Below are positions 23,456 through 34,945 of a stretch of DNA of 64,000 nt, piece after piece (the stretch's first letter is position 1; each line of letters starts with the position of its first letter). The position numbers were made by a program, and so were the translations under genes. This DNA comes from Hibiscus mutabilis (lineage: Eukaryota > Streptophyta > Magnoliopsida > Malvales > Malvaceae): NCBI GenBank assembly GCA_019671005.1, contig CM033732.1, positions 7,162,886 through 7,226,885 on the forward strand, read 5' to 3'. The notes beneath the pieces are model-generated. The model did no database searches. It saw only the letters and a program-made list of their open reading frames with translations, and had not been told where the DNA came from.

Positions 23456-23550
23456 ATTAGGTATTAATTCAGTTGATATCGTTATAACTGTAAATTTAAG
23501 AGATCATGAATTCGATTACGTCTAAACATAATTGTTAAAGAAAGGGAAAA
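23456..23550 (+). mobile_element. SINE-like fragment
   Basis: 'attcagttgatatcgttata' followed by 'gagatcatgaattcgattac' resembles the A and B boxes of a tRNA-derived SINE at normal spacing. It differs from family S1, and the tail is indistinct. Confidence 0.4.
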
Positions 23551-23571
23551 TGAGAAATCATGGGAAGTCGG

Positions 23572-24795
23572 TTTAATTTAGGGTAAATTATAAAAAAAAT
23601 CATCACTGAACTTTGCTTTATAACGTATTTTGATTACTGAACTTTCAAAACGAATAATTTATTTACTGAACTTTAGACGTTGACGTATTTTGGTCGTTCA
23701 ATATTATTTTATTAATATTTTGATATGATTTGACATATTTTATAATTATTAAATATAAAAGTAATTTAAAATAAAAATAAATTACTTTTATTTATATTTA
23801 ATTATAAATAAAAATATAAAAAAAATAATTATAAACATAACTCCCCAAAACCTAAAAACCCAAACCAAATCCATCTTCCTCCATTTTTCCTCTCCAAGCC
23901 TCTCCGCCGTTGCTTCTGTCGTCACTGTCCTTATATGTATCTCAGGTGGAGGTGATGGGAGCAACGATAAATTTTGAGAAAAGCTCTTTTCGCCTTCGCC
24001 TGCAATTGCAGATGATAATAATCAAACCCAATAATGGGATTCTCATGGATTGCTTGCCAATATAGTTGTCTAACTCAACAAGCTGAGTGTGTTCAAAAAG
24101 AACAAACTTTCCAATAATTTATGATTCGACCGACAACGATGGACCACTGTAGGAATTGAAGGTTCGTTCTTTGAAATTGTTTCATTAAGACCAGGAGGGA
24201 TCTCCAGAAAAGCCCAGTTACAAAAGGAGCTTGAAACTTTAGCCACTTGCGGAATGTTTGAGAAAGTTGAGATGGAAGGCAAAACTAACTCAGATAGAAC
24301 ATTGGGATTAACCATTTCTTTTACGAAAAGCGCTTTGCAATCAGCTTATAGGTTTAGGTGTATAAACGAAATTGAAATTTGAATTGATTTTTGAGTCTGG
24401 ATTACTTACGACGATTGGATGTGGAAGAAGTGGATCGATGCTGGAATCATGAAGCAAGTGTGATTTGAGAAGTTGGAGGTGCTGATAAGGGGTTGAGAAG
24501 CGATTTGGGGTGAAATTTAGGTGTTTTAGAGATTTTAATTATTTTTTATTTTAAATTATATGAATAATTAAATATTAATAAAAGTAATGTATTTTTATTT
24601 TAAATTATTTTTTATATTTAATAATAATAAAATATGCTAAGTCATACTAAAGTATTAATAAAATAATATTGAGTGACCAAAATAGGTCAATATATAAAGT
24701 TTAGTAAGTAAATTGATTGTTTTTAAAGTTCAGTGACCAAAATAGGTCAGAGAACAAAGTTTAGTGATGATTTTTGTAATTTACGCTTTAATTTA
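23572..24795. mobile_element. Mutator-like (MULE) element with 9-bp target duplication
   Basis: The element 23581-24786 (1206 bases) is flanked by perfect 9-base duplications TTTAATTTA (23572-23580 and 24787-24795), the hallmark length of Mutator insertions. Its ends are inverted: GGGTAAATTATA…CATCACTGAACTTTG on the left pairs with CAAAGTTTAGTGATG…TAATTTACGC on the right, and similarity runs for about 200 bases. The centre (about 23860-24540) is richer in G and C and has a minus-strand frame at 24070-24315 of 81 codons that I do not recognise. There is no transposase, so it is non-autonomous and may be a Pack-MULE. Confidence 0.85.
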
Positions 24796-25780
24796 TTTAA
24801 AATTACTTTTGAAGAATTTTAAACCGGTCCAGAGATCCAAAGAGTCAAAAGATCATAATTTGGGTCAGTCCAGTCATTTGTCTAAGAAAACCGAGAGTTA
24901 ACTCCGGTCCAGATTCAAGATAGAGCCCATGTAGTTTAAGTTTATAATTAGGCCTTCTTTCCTTCAGGTCAGTCGTCGCTTAGGATTAGTTATGAGGTTA
25001 CGGTATATATATTTGTTCATAGTTTACTTTAATTATTGAATAAATAAGACCTAAAAGATTACACGTATTATTAATTATTTTGTGAAAACGCGGATGATGT
25101 TTATCCTAGGAGACCCGGGTTCAAATTGCCTTGTATACAAGGTGCGTATGCATTGTCAAAGGATAAAGAATATGTATGAATAGATATTACCTTGTAATCA
25201 CACTATTAAAAAAACATAAATTTTTCATATAATTAAGGCTTAAAGTTACATTGGTCAGTTTTGGTGAAGAGTCTTTTGAGCCAAATTAAAGGATTAAATT
25301 ACTTTTAAAAGATTCATCAGTTAAATTCGCTAATTTGGTTGTTTGATAAACAAACAATTGTAACAGCAGATTATGATAAACAAATAATTGTAATAGCGGA
25401 TTGTGGTAAAGAGTCTTTTAGCCAAAATAACCTAAATCTAAATAATTAATAAAATTAAAAAGATAATTTCATAAATAAAGAATTAATATATGCATCTAAA
25501 TTTAATAATTAATAAGATAGCTTCATAAAGATTATATAATTATATTAAAATTTTATTAATCAAAGGAAATAATAAGTATATATTTTAATTTAAAATTAAA
25601 ATACATTTAAAATGGTTAACTATATGTAAGACAAGTATACAAAATTAATAATTATTCAAATTTATAAATTGTAAATTTAATGATTATGTAGATTATAATG
25701 ATATAAAATGTTAATTTAATAGTATAATAATTCAAATATAAAAATTAATCTTATAATCTTTTAGAAATGAATAATCATTA
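24796..25780. other. AT-rich intergenic sequence with a weak SINE-like segment
   Basis: No open frame of note. At about 25085-25215 'gcggatgatgtttatcctag' followed by 'gacccgggttcaaattgcc' resembles a tRNA-derived SINE head, but boundaries are not resolved. A short direct repeat (gataaacaa.caattgtaa.agc) is at 25345-25400. Confidence 0.4.
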
Positions 25781-26395
25781 TTCATTATGTAACACTAATC
25801 AATAAATTAATTTCAAATTGTGTTTCCTGAATATAAAAATTATTCATTATGTAACACTAATCAATAAATTAATTTCAAATCGTGTTTTTTAAGGCTTAAA
25901 TGAAAAATAGGTGCTCAAAGTATGCCTTTTTTTAACTTTAGGTGCCTAAAATATTTTTTTTATATAAAAATAGGTGCCTAAAGTATTTTTTTTATAAAAA
26001 TAGGTGCCTAAAATTTCAAAAGTTATAATTTTAGGTGCCTAAAGTATTTTTTGTAAAAATAGGTGCCCAAAGTTTTAAAAGTTAAAATTTTAGGTACCCA
26101 AATATGCCACGTGTCAAGCATTGATTGGTTAAAAAAGTTTTTTAACACTCATTAACAGTCAGACACCTAAAATTATAACTTTTAAAACTTTTGTTACCTA
26201 TTTTTACAAAAAAATACTTTAAGCACTTAAAATTCAAAAAATGCATACTTTAAGCACCTATTTTTTATTTAAGCTTTTTTTTAATAGCAAATCGTGTTTC
26301 TTGAATATAAACATTATTCATTATGTAACACCAATCAATAAATTAATTTCAAATCGTGTTTCTTGAATATAAACATTATTTATGTCATAAATTTA
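25781..26395. repeat. 62-bp tandem repeat split by a MITE
   Basis: A 62-base unit starting 'ttcattatgtaacac' occurs at 25781, 25843 and 26317. The second unit is interrupted after 'caaatcgtgttt' (25876-25887), and the same 12 bases recur at 26288-26299 on the far side of the inserted MITE. Confidence 0.8.
25893..26274. mobile_element. MITE, 'GGCTTAAAT' family, copy 2 (expanded)
   Basis: Starts GGCTTAAATGAAAAATAGG and ends in the inverted counterpart (…ATTTTTTATTTAAGC). 'taggtgcctaaa' blocks repeat on both strands. It is longer than copy 1 through internal repetition. The bordering 12-base repeat caaatcgtgttt could be a target duplication, or a side effect of sitting in a tandem array. Confidence 0.65.
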
Positions 26396-26399
26396 AAAT

Positions 26400-27303
26400 C
26401 TAAAATTTGTATTAAACAACAATTTAATTTTGAGAGTTTAGAGAGAGAAAAACTATAGTTTTGTTTCTAAAACAGTTTTCTAGTGTTTCCTTCAAATGTG
26501 GTGTCTTAGGTGACGATTAGTGTTCGTCGCCTTTCTTTTTTCTATTTTCTTTATTTTTTATTTGGATTTAAATAAATATTTTTGATTTTTTCCTTTTTTG
26601 CATTTCATCATTTTATTTTTTTCTGTCTTTGTAACACGTATTTTTTTTATCTTTTGACACGTTTTTCGTCTACCTTTTGACACATTTTGTGTATCGTGAT
26701 GATATTTTAAATTTTTGTATTACATTTATCATATCACATCCATGATCAAAAAAAATTCGGAAGTCTCCTATGATTAGATCCATTTGTGGTAATTTGTCGA
26801 TGCATTCAGAACCGTATGCAGAATAATCTATAAGACGGATTTACTCGATTTTCACTCCCACATCAATATACCGTCTGGTTTGAATAGAAACGATGAGATA
26901 ATTGATAGTTGCTAGGTTTTTTCTATGAAAGATAAAGATTGTATTCAGAGGAAAATTTTTTGGTAAAAACTAGAGTTTAGTACTCAAATTAGACCAATTA
27001 AAAGTTCGATAGTAAAAAATGAGTCAGCGTCAATAGTTTAGTGGTATCGTATATAATTTATTTATTTTTAATTATGGTCAAGATGGCATTTTTATCCATA
27101 TTTATTAAGTTTAATGAAATTAAATTTTAATTTTTTTCATTCTCCTCACATTAGGGCTTATTGTTCAATGAAAATCGCAGATTCCAAAACAAAATGTCTC
27201 GCATGCAAGTCTGGCAATGGCAAGGAAAGGTGTGGGGTAAAATGAGATCCAGTCTGTTGGAGGAGACAGGGCCATGCTATGAACTCCCTTACACTAACCA
27301 GTA
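26400..27303. other. Intergenic sequence, nothing recognised
   Basis: AT-rich, without conserved motifs or a significant open frame. The last 150 bases are less AT-rich and lead into the microsatellite at 27304. Confidence 0.4.
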
Positions 27304-27359
27304 ATGAGATGAGATGAGATGAGATGAGATGAGATGAGATGAGATGAGATGAGATGAGA
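27304..27359. repeat. (ATGAG)n pentanucleotide microsatellite, about 11 units
   Basis: An uninterrupted run of atgag over 56 bases. The minus-strand frame through it (27158-27379) gives a repeating Ile-Ser-Ser-His-Leu peptide and is not a gene. Confidence 0.95.
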
Positions 27360-28340
27360 CCCACTGCTTCGGCTGACACTCACTTAACTCCAACTCCCAG
27401 TCTCAACTGTGGACTCTTATTTAACAACTCGTACACTCTCTCAGAAATTGCAGTCTCTTTTTTCATACTTTCTTTTTCACTTTCTTCACGTAAGCAAAGC
27501 TGTTGATTGATCAATGACTCAAGATCATAATTTGTTTAACACAAACAATCCCAAAGGGCAAAAGGAATGAGAGAGTTGATGGAAGAGACGTGTGATTTGT
27601 CTATCTTTCTTTTTAAGACAAGTCTTTTTAAAACATCAAGCAGTCATCAAAGACTCTTCATTAAACCCAAATCAAGAGAAAAGAGAGAGAACAGTTGTGT
27701 GTGTGCATGTCAGATGGTCATGGTTTGGACGTGGGAGTCATTGCCCCCACCCCCACTCTATTTAAAATAAGATAAAAAAGAACTCAGCACTGCCTGCCCA
27801 CTCGTGGAGCATAGTACTCTGTACTCAGTCTGCACATTGTCTTTGCAGGTTTACTACAAAACAAAGCATTAGACAAGGAGTGATAATGGAGTTGCTTGAC
27901 TCGTGTCGAGTAGATAGAGTTATTAGGTTCCATATTGGAGCGTTTAATTCGTGGTCGTACGGTTTCTTGGCCGTTTTTTTGGTAAAACGAGCTCTTTCTC
28001 TCTGTTGCCTTCTGCCTTTGCATGTTTATAGCTGCTTCTGCTGCTGCGTAGGGGGCTGAAGGCTGAGTTGAAAGGTCAGGTCATACGTCTACATCATTTC
28101 CCCTCACATGCAAACCCTTGTCTTGTCAAATCATTTGGAATCATCATCATCAGCAAAACACTACATATGTGTAGCTTTTTACTATGGATTTCTTTATATT
28201 TATATATTCCCTTTTTCCCTCTCTTTATTTTAACTGAGCTCCCATTAATTCGCATGCACCACTCCTTTTATCAGTACCCAATTAGGCAATTACCCATTTG
28301 TTGTTCAAAGTTCCTTTGGGTTACTCTGAAATATATATAA
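27360..28340. other. Low-repeat island, gene-flank-like
   Basis: This kilobase is less AT-rich than its surroundings, carries no repeat family found elsewhere in the window, and has CT-rich tracts and a TATA-like ctatttaaaata at about 27758. It resembles promoter or 5'-leader sequence of a plant gene, but no exon, splice pair or conserved protein is visible on either strand, and I found no known microRNA sequence. Open frames at 27567-27770 and 28068-28340 look like chance. Confidence 0.3.
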
Positions 28341-28716
28341 ACAAAAACAGTTCTCAAAATGGTGTTTTCCATGTCTATTTTATATTCGTATTCAAAATTT
28401 ATGATTGTTTTTCCTAATTATATTATTTAAATATAATTATTATTTTAAGATTCAAAGTTAAATTCTCTCTTCGAAATTATTTCTCATAATTTAATACATG
28501 ATTTACTAATAAAGTAATTTCACCTAGTAATAATTAGTCTCATGTGATTTAATTTTGAACTAACAAAATGAATATATATTATTTATTTCAAATGGCTATT
28601 ATTTTTTCACTTGAATTTTTTACTCGTCCAAAATTTTCAAATTAGACTTATATGATTCTTTTGTATATTATGATAAATTATTTTAAAATTCATGTAATAA
28701 TGTAGTTTTATCTTAC

Positions 28717-28941
28717 ATGTACCAGAGGCGGAGCCAAAAAATTTAAGTTGTCATGTAATATTTTGGGTGTTAACTCATATTTTATTAAAAGCATGTGGAG
28801 TTAAATGATGGGCGCCCATTTCTTTTAAAGGATCTCAATTATTTTTAAAATTGTATTAATTTTCTTATATATATATATATTGTATAATATATATAATAGT
28901 TTTCTTTCTTGCATCATGTAGCTCCGCCCATGATATGTACC
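28717..28941. mobile_element. Small MITE-like element, 'GGCGGAGCC' ends
   Basis: The body 28724-28934 begins AGAGGCGGAGCCA and ends near TAGCTCCGCCCATGAT, with inverted core GGCGGAGC/GCTCCGCC. It is flanked by atgtacc (28717-28723 and 28935-28941). No coding capacity. Similar ends occur at 20068-20251. Confidence 0.65.
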
Positions 28942-28991
28942 AAACTTAACATTAATAATTAACTTGTCAAAATTTTGTTGCAGGTTATATC

Positions 28992-29099
28992 ATTTTTTTT
29001 ATTAAGTAGAGATACGATTACATTCTCAAGGCAAATGTTGATATTCAAACATATACAAAATGAGGTAACATGAACATTTTTGGCCACTCGGTTATCTCA
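28992..29099 (-). mobile_element. SINE, family S1, copy 3
   Basis: The reverse strand reads gagataaccgagtggcc, cctcattttgtatatg, then gagaatgtaatcgtatctct and attaataaaa-type tail sequence, matching 21212-21314. Boxes are more decayed than in copy 2. Confidence 0.65.
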
Positions 29100-29640
29100 T
29101 ACCAGATTTTTGGTAATATAATTGACATAAGTTAAGGCTGGAAGTTTTCTTTATAAACCTAAAATGGAAACAGTTAGGTCTGGAGTGGTAAAGTGGTGTT
29201 TCAGCCATCTCTTTAATGCCTCGGTGTGTTCCACCGAAGAGATTGTGTACACTGAATTTGAAGTAGCCTTTTGTTGAAAACTGAGAGTTGGTGCAGTGAA
29301 ATTAGGCTTATTTCACTCAGAATCATTCACCCAATAGTTTCTGTGATTAATATCTTTGCTTATTTGACTGAATTTATGAACATGGAGAAAATTCCTACAT
29401 ACATACTTCCTGTCTGTTTGCCAAATTTATTACTTATGGAGTTTCCCATTTTTGTCAGATGGCTTTTTTATTTTTTATATTACTTCAGAAACAAAAACCT
29501 CATTTGTTTTTATTTTTCTCCCAAATCTCATTTTTTACATAAAGATGAATTCCTTTCCAAAATGTGTGTACACCACATAGGTTTGTTTTTGGTGTTGTAA
29601 AAATATGTTTTAAAATATTGTTTTCAAAATTTATTGGGTA
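29100..29640. other. Intergenic sequence, nothing recognised
   Basis: A 109-codon plus-strand frame (29271-29600) has no recognisable domain, a Phe/Leu-rich composition and no supporting context. I do not call it a gene. Confidence 0.4.
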
Positions 29641-29643
29641 ATT

Positions 29644-29972
29644 ATTCCATGAGCTGACGGGGAAATAAAAAGTTTCCACAATTGCTTTAGTTTTAAGGTT
29701 TATAGATTCAATTTTAGGGTTTAGATTTAGGAGTTTAGAATTTAAGATTTGTGGTTAGAATTTAGGGTTTATAGGTTAAAAACTAAACCTCTAACTTATT
29801 ACCTTAAACCCTAAACTCTAAATCCTAACCACAACCCCTAAATCCTAAATACATAAACCTAAACCACATAAACAATAAACCCTAAACTAAATTCCTAAAT
29901 CCTAAAGTAAATTCTTAAACCTTAAAACTAAGGCACTTGTGAAAACCTTCTATTTCCACCCTCGGTGCATAG
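29644..29972. mobile_element. Foldback element with telomere-like repeats (TTTAGGG then CCCTAAA)
   Basis: The ends are inverted: 'gagctgacggggaaataaa' on the left pairs with 'tatttccaccctcggtgcat' on the right, and 'ttgctttagttttaaggttt' with 'aaaccttaaaactaaggcac'. Between them lie degenerate TTTAGGG-type heptamers (29688-29780) and then their inverted CCCTAAA counterparts (29805-29930). The whole unit can fold into one long hairpin. No coding sequence. Confidence 0.65.
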
Positions 29973-29974
29973 AA

Positions 29975-31185
29975 TTTTTTTCTAAATTTATATAGCTTAA
30001 TGCATGTGAAATTACTTTTTGCATTAGATTTTTCAGTTTTTTCTTTACATTTTTTAGTTTTTTTTATTCAAACACAACAATTAATGGATAAAAATGAAAT
30101 ATTGATAAAGGGTATGGATGAAAATGAAAAAAAAACTAATAAAAGGTAAAAATATGATGGAATGGAATGACGAGAGAATATGGGACGAGATGGGTTTTTT
30201 TTTAAATATACTGATGTGATTATATTGTTGATCTGTTTATATTTTTAACTTTTTATCAACGCGCACACACATTGTATACATATGATACTCGAACCCGCAT
30301 CTCTTAAAATAAATATTATTATTTTTCACAACAACCATTCGTTGGGTTAGAGATGAAATGGTTCTTATAAGAGAAGGTGAAGAAACGTGAGCCACACAAT
30401 TCCCGCTCAAATAAATGTTCGTCTCATTTCCAATCTCACTATGGAATGGTTGCCCTAATTAGTGGTGGTCAAAGGTCAGAGGAATATAAGAAAGTGGCTT
30501 TTGCTGGGGCCGTGAAAAGAATCGACCAAATTTAAATTCGAATTAAACTGAATTACATAGATGATTAATAAAATATAAGTTTTAAATTATGGTTAATTGA
30601 ATCTATCCAGATTTAATTTTTTTCATAATGGAAAATAAGTGTTATGAATTTTACATAATGAAAATAAATTATAAGAATTATTAATTATTTTTACTTATTT
30701 TAAAAAATATATTTTTAGAGATATTAACATAAAAAAATTGATAATTTATAAAATACATGTAAAAAAGTCCCATTTTATCAAAATAAAATAAAAAGTTGTA
30801 AAAAATTAATATAAAATTTAAAAATCAAATCAAATTAAAATAAATAGTTAAAATATCTAATTGAATTGAATCAAATCAATTCAAATCAAATCCATGTCAC
30901 CCTAGCTTTTCATAGGATACGTCCTATGCTTTTTTGTATATGTCAAGTGGGCGGGGTCTCCCAAACACTTGCAAAGTCACTTGACTACTTTTACGTCCAA
31001 ATTGATCAGTAAGTGGAATATGTATTTGGTAAATGCAAAGATGAAGTTGGTACGTTTATAAACATGATTATAAAATCAAGCTAATCATTAAAAAAGTCTA
31101 GACATCTATACCATTTAGTGGCGCATCTTGATAAAATAATTTGAAAAATAATTTAAAAAGTTAAGGTAATTAATTTGAAATTTTT
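29975..31185. other. AT-rich sequence with a SINE-like fragment
   Basis: At about 30205-30350 the minus strand shows 'gagatgcgggttcgagtatc', a good B-box, preceded by a possible A-box (aacccaacgaatggttg). A related segment lies at about 63285-63400. The rest (30480-31185) is low-complexity AT-rich DNA with repeated aattgaatc/aaatcaaat words and no coding signal. Confidence 0.4.
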
Positions 31186-31189
31186 AAAA

Positions 31190-31960
31190 AATATTAAAAA
31201 ATTGTCGATCTTCTCATGATATTGTTTAGGAACTTGTTTTAAGTCGTATAATGACTTATAAGTTTTCACAATTTATTTTCTTTTTCTTTAACAACAAATC
31301 CGTCGAGTTGTTGCATGCAAACCTCTTCATCAAAGTCACCACCTAAAAAAATGGTTTTACATCCATTGGATACATTTCTAATTTGTTAATAGCTGCCATG
31401 AATAGTTTGATTCTTTTGCTCAGCTACGTCATTTTGTTGAGGTGAATAAGGTGCGATACTTTGATAGATAATATCATTTTGAAAATATAATTCATCGAAA
31501 AGCGTACGTATTATGCACATCCATAACCCTTTATTACCTTTATCTTTTTATCAAGTTGGCTTTCAACTTCCATCTTGTAATGTTTAAACATTTCAAGGGT
31601 ACCGTTTTGTTGTAAACAAAGCGTTTGGCATTGAGTTTCTTAGTAATGCATTTTCCCTTCACGATTAACCTTTTTCTTTTGGTTCTTGATGTGATTTTTG
31701 GTCACATGTTCAACCACATTTGTCTTTGAGGCCATTGAAGAATAATTTTTGTTCTTCATGGACAACTTATTGTCCTCATCTTCAATCTTACAATGAGATC
31801 TTTAATTCTCATTTCCTTACACCTATGCTTAATGTAGTCCTTGAAATAATCCCAAAGTTATATAAGATCTAACTCTTGTCCGGTTAACTGGTATCGCTAC
31901 ATTCCACACAGTTTACAACTCCTTTTGTAATTGTTTGATTCGGTATAAAATTTCTTATGT
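31190..31960 (-). pseudogene. Copia retrotransposon relic (gag, integrase, RT pieces)
   Basis: Reading right to left on the minus strand, three protein pieces appear in element order. Gag at about 31860-31640 contains WDYFKDYIKHRCKEMRIKD, the widely shared Copia gag motif. The integrase core at about 31590-31390 includes MEVESQLDKKIKVIKG and then SPQQNDVAEQKNQTI. RT at about 31375-31200 includes GGDFDEEVCMQQLDGFVVKE. Most of gag, integrase and RT is missing between them, so a 4-5 kb element has shrunk to about 0.8 kb through internal deletions. No LTRs are recognisable. Clearly dead. Confidence 0.8.
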
Positions 31961-31969
31961 TCACCCCTC

Positions 31970-32165
31970 CCCAGGACAGACACAAAATTTTATGTTAGGG
32001 GCGAACTTATAAAATTTTAGATTGTGAACTTATAAAATTTTAGGGAACAAAAATAAATTTTTAATAAAAAATATATAAAAAAATTTAAATCATATAAAAA
32101 TTTTAAATTTTTAAAAGACGACCGCTCACTGTAGCCCCACCTGGTCTCGAGGACCATCCCTGCCC
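31970..32165. repeat. Repeat fragment of the 'ggggcgaac/tagccccacc' type
   Basis: 'gttaggggcgaacttataaa' followed by AT-rich sequence and then 'ctgtagccccacctggtctc' resembles the fragments at 17880-18000 and 20068-20251. Boundaries uncertain. Confidence 0.4.
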
Positions 32166-33720
32166 CTAATCTGAATTACGTAATTTACGTTTGATATAAT
32201 ATTCTTTGTTTTACCGTATCATATTCCCTTTTGGAAAGAAAACAAAATAGGTGCTCTGAGGTCAACAATAGAATATTTGGACATGCGAACGTGAAAACCT
32301 GCCTTGGAAAACACGCACCTCCCTTGTCTGCCCGGCTTTCTATGTCTTTCATGGCTTAATGATCCTGACATGTCCTTGTTTGAATCAAAGCCTAATGATT
32401 TTCACAACGACCGAAACCAAATTCATTGCTTGTCAAACCCAAATGTGTTGTCACTCTTTAGGTGTAAATCATCTCATTTGGCACTTGTCATTAATATGGT
32501 CAAAAATTGGCCGACCCAACTACAAGCTCCGCCAATCTTAAAAAAGAAGAATCTGACACGAAAGGTTAAGATATTAAGAATTTGAGTGTACAAGCTTCTT
32601 TTAAAGTGTATACATTTATATATGCATTGATTTAGATTTTACTATACATATACTCAAAAAAAAAATCTTGGGGAATTATAATTACCTCACTTGTTAATTA
32701 GTATCAAGTGGGCAACAATTGCCTAACTTACGAGCGCAAGCATACTTAAAACGCATATTACTCTTCAATTTAAGGGTTTTAGGAAGATCTGAATAGTTTA
32801 GACATCCTATAAAAATATGTTTAATTGATATCATCAACATGAAAGTAAACCCCAGACATTGAGGACAAAAGGAGAATTGGAGAGTTCCATGAGAGCCATA
32901 ATTGGTGGAGTTTACAATATTGGAGGGATTGACATATTGGACCGACTCCAATAACATGTACATTCCACCACCAAATATGCTAAAATTAAGTGTTGTTGTT
33001 TTGACCCTACTCCCTCCACAAACGTGGGTTGGAGTCAAGAGTCAAATCTGAAGCTATCATTGTAATCAAGGCGACTTATTGGACAACCTACATAATGGTC
33101 CAATCATTTCAAGGACCAGAATTGTTCACAGGAGGCACAGCTTTGAAACTCAAATTGCACCCCCACCTCCTCCTTTTTTCTACCGTTATATGAAAAGACA
33201 TGGCCGGTTTGTGATTTGTACAAAGAACCTGAAAATGGCCAACTTCCAATTTCACATGGACATGTTACAATTGTGTAAAAGAACGAGAAGGAAAAGGTCA
33301 ACGGCCTTACCCAACAATAAGTGACAAGCATGTATTCGTGGTCATTCACGTAAAGCACAATATTGACATCTGATTGATTGATGCAAGAGCCGTTTTGCTT
33401 TTCTATAATGCATGGAGAAGTGGTTTGCCAAGGCCAAAGGTTGCAAAATAGTCAAAACTTGTTCTTTATGAGAAGCCCTTAGGCACATGAAAAGCAAACC
33501 ACTTAATGGCCTAAGTTTTGACTATTAAATAATTTGGTACCAAAATAGTCAAAGACTGCAAATTTTGGTTTTTTCTTTTCTGGCATTGTTGTTTTCCAAT
33601 AAGGAGTTCTAGTTGCGTTAGTGGCACAAATAGGTTTAGTTGACTCTGTTATTTGGGGCGACTAAGATACAACTCAATTTGGAGAAAAATGAATGATTAT
33701 TTTAAATTTTAAATTAAATA
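32166..33720. other. Intergenic sequence, no gene recognised
   Basis: Opposed frames (32304-32585 plus; 32694-33038 minus; 33079-33324 plus against 33104-33358 minus) have no recognisable domain and overlap their own shadows. At 33418-33535 the words agtggtttgc and atagtcaaaactt recur in inverted form (gcaaaccact, aagttttgactat), but not in an order that makes one simple hairpin. Confidence 0.4.
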
Positions 33721-34460
33721 TTTAAAGTTATTTTTTTGAAAAGAAGCCACTAGTTTTATTAACGAGAAAATACCGAAAATTACAATAAGATTTTACAAAT
33801 TATCATTGTAAACTAAATACATAATTTAGACATTCTTCTAAACCTAGCCACTTTAAATCAGACATGAACCATATATGAAAAGGTTATAAACCCATCCAAA
33901 TACTCGATTAAAAAATAGATATGAAACCTGACTGCATTGGCAAAACGGACCACAAAAGGGGATGGAGCTATTGATAGACCACCGAGAAAAAATAAATCAG
34001 AGCCGAGCACCGTGAGAAACTCTTCACAAGCGCAAATTGCGTATCCAAATTAAAATCGAAGGTCTAGAGCAGGGAAGATCAACAGGATTACAAATAAGCA
34101 CCATCTTAATCAGTCGTGGCGTCGTCAAATCCAACCCTGATAAAAACATAAAATAAAGAACGACCGAAGGAGTAGAAGAAAACATGCCAAAAGATAGAGA
34201 TAAACATTACAATAGACAGAGTTAAACTTGTCAATAGACAGAGATAAACGTGCCATAAAGGCAGAAAAACCGTGCCACAAAAACAGAATTATTTTATTAA
34301 AAACTAAAAAAAAGAAAATAAAAATAAATTCGACGGTCGAAATTGACAATAAAACCGATGTCGCATCCGGCTACAAAATAAAATTTGAGACGTTAAGAGA
34401 AAGAATTGTCGAGCAGCTAGAGAAAAGATTAAGAAAAAGTTTGAAGAGCAGCTAGGGAAA
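33721..34460 (-). other. Possible non-LTR element tail, uncertain
   Basis: On the minus strand the block ends 'taataaaactagtggcttc' followed by an A-rich run (about 33720-33765), and the upstream sequence is less AT-rich than its flanks, which recalls the 3' end of a plant LINE. No reverse-transcriptase motif is visible and the 5' limit is unknown. Opposed frames at 34125-34349 and 34228-34455 are low-complexity. Confidence 0.25.
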
Positions 34461-34807
34461 AGTTTTATTTTCAAATACTTGAAGTTATTTGATTTGCTTA
34501 ATTATTTAAATAAATAATTCGCAATTCAAATTATTCAAATAATTGATTATAATTCAACCCCTAAAATTTTATAAAACCTAAGAATTATTTGTATCTAGTT
34601 GAGAATCTATTGGAATAAAAAGATCAAGTCCAAAGGGAATCGTCACTACCAATAATCATAGGTTTTAGGTGATTTACACCATGAAAGAGAAAATATATTT
34701 CCATACATTTTTTATAATAAATTTTAGATCTTTTGATATTTTCTTCATCATTAATCATAGGTAGGTAACATTTTAATTTTTTAAGCTTCACGTGATAATA
34801 CAAAACT

Positions 34808-34945
34808 TTATAGCTATTTAGTTTTAGTGGTAAAACGTGGCATGTTCTCCCTAAGTGACTCGGGTTCGAGTGCGTAGTCTGCAAGTATATGTGAGTTTAT
34901 TCAGACATAAAATTAGATTAAAATATTATCTTATAATCAAATTAG
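34808..34945 (+). mobile_element. SINE-like element, second type
   Basis: 'tagctatttagttttagtgg' (A-box region) and 'gactcgggttcgagtgcg' (strong B-box) are about 40 bases apart, followed by an AT-rich tail ending near 'ttataatcaaatta'. It is tRNA-derived in form but different from family S1. Target duplications not identified. Confidence 0.5.

Noticed and set aside
24070..24315. 81-codon frame inside the MULE as a host gene exon
   Set aside because: No domain recognised and no splice structure. Recorded only as possible captured sequence.
28030..28340. MicroRNA precursor in the low-repeat island
   Set aside because: No conserved plant microRNA sequence and no convincing long hairpin found by eye.
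32304..33358. Cluster of opposed 80-110 codon frames as a possible small gene
   Set aside because: The frames overlap their own shadows, have no recognisable domain and show no gene structure.
34808..34900. tRNA gene (good B box at 34858-34872)
   Set aside because: No acceptor stem or anticodon arm can be formed, and the AT-rich tail fits a SINE. The same reasoning applies to the S1 copies and 30205-30350.
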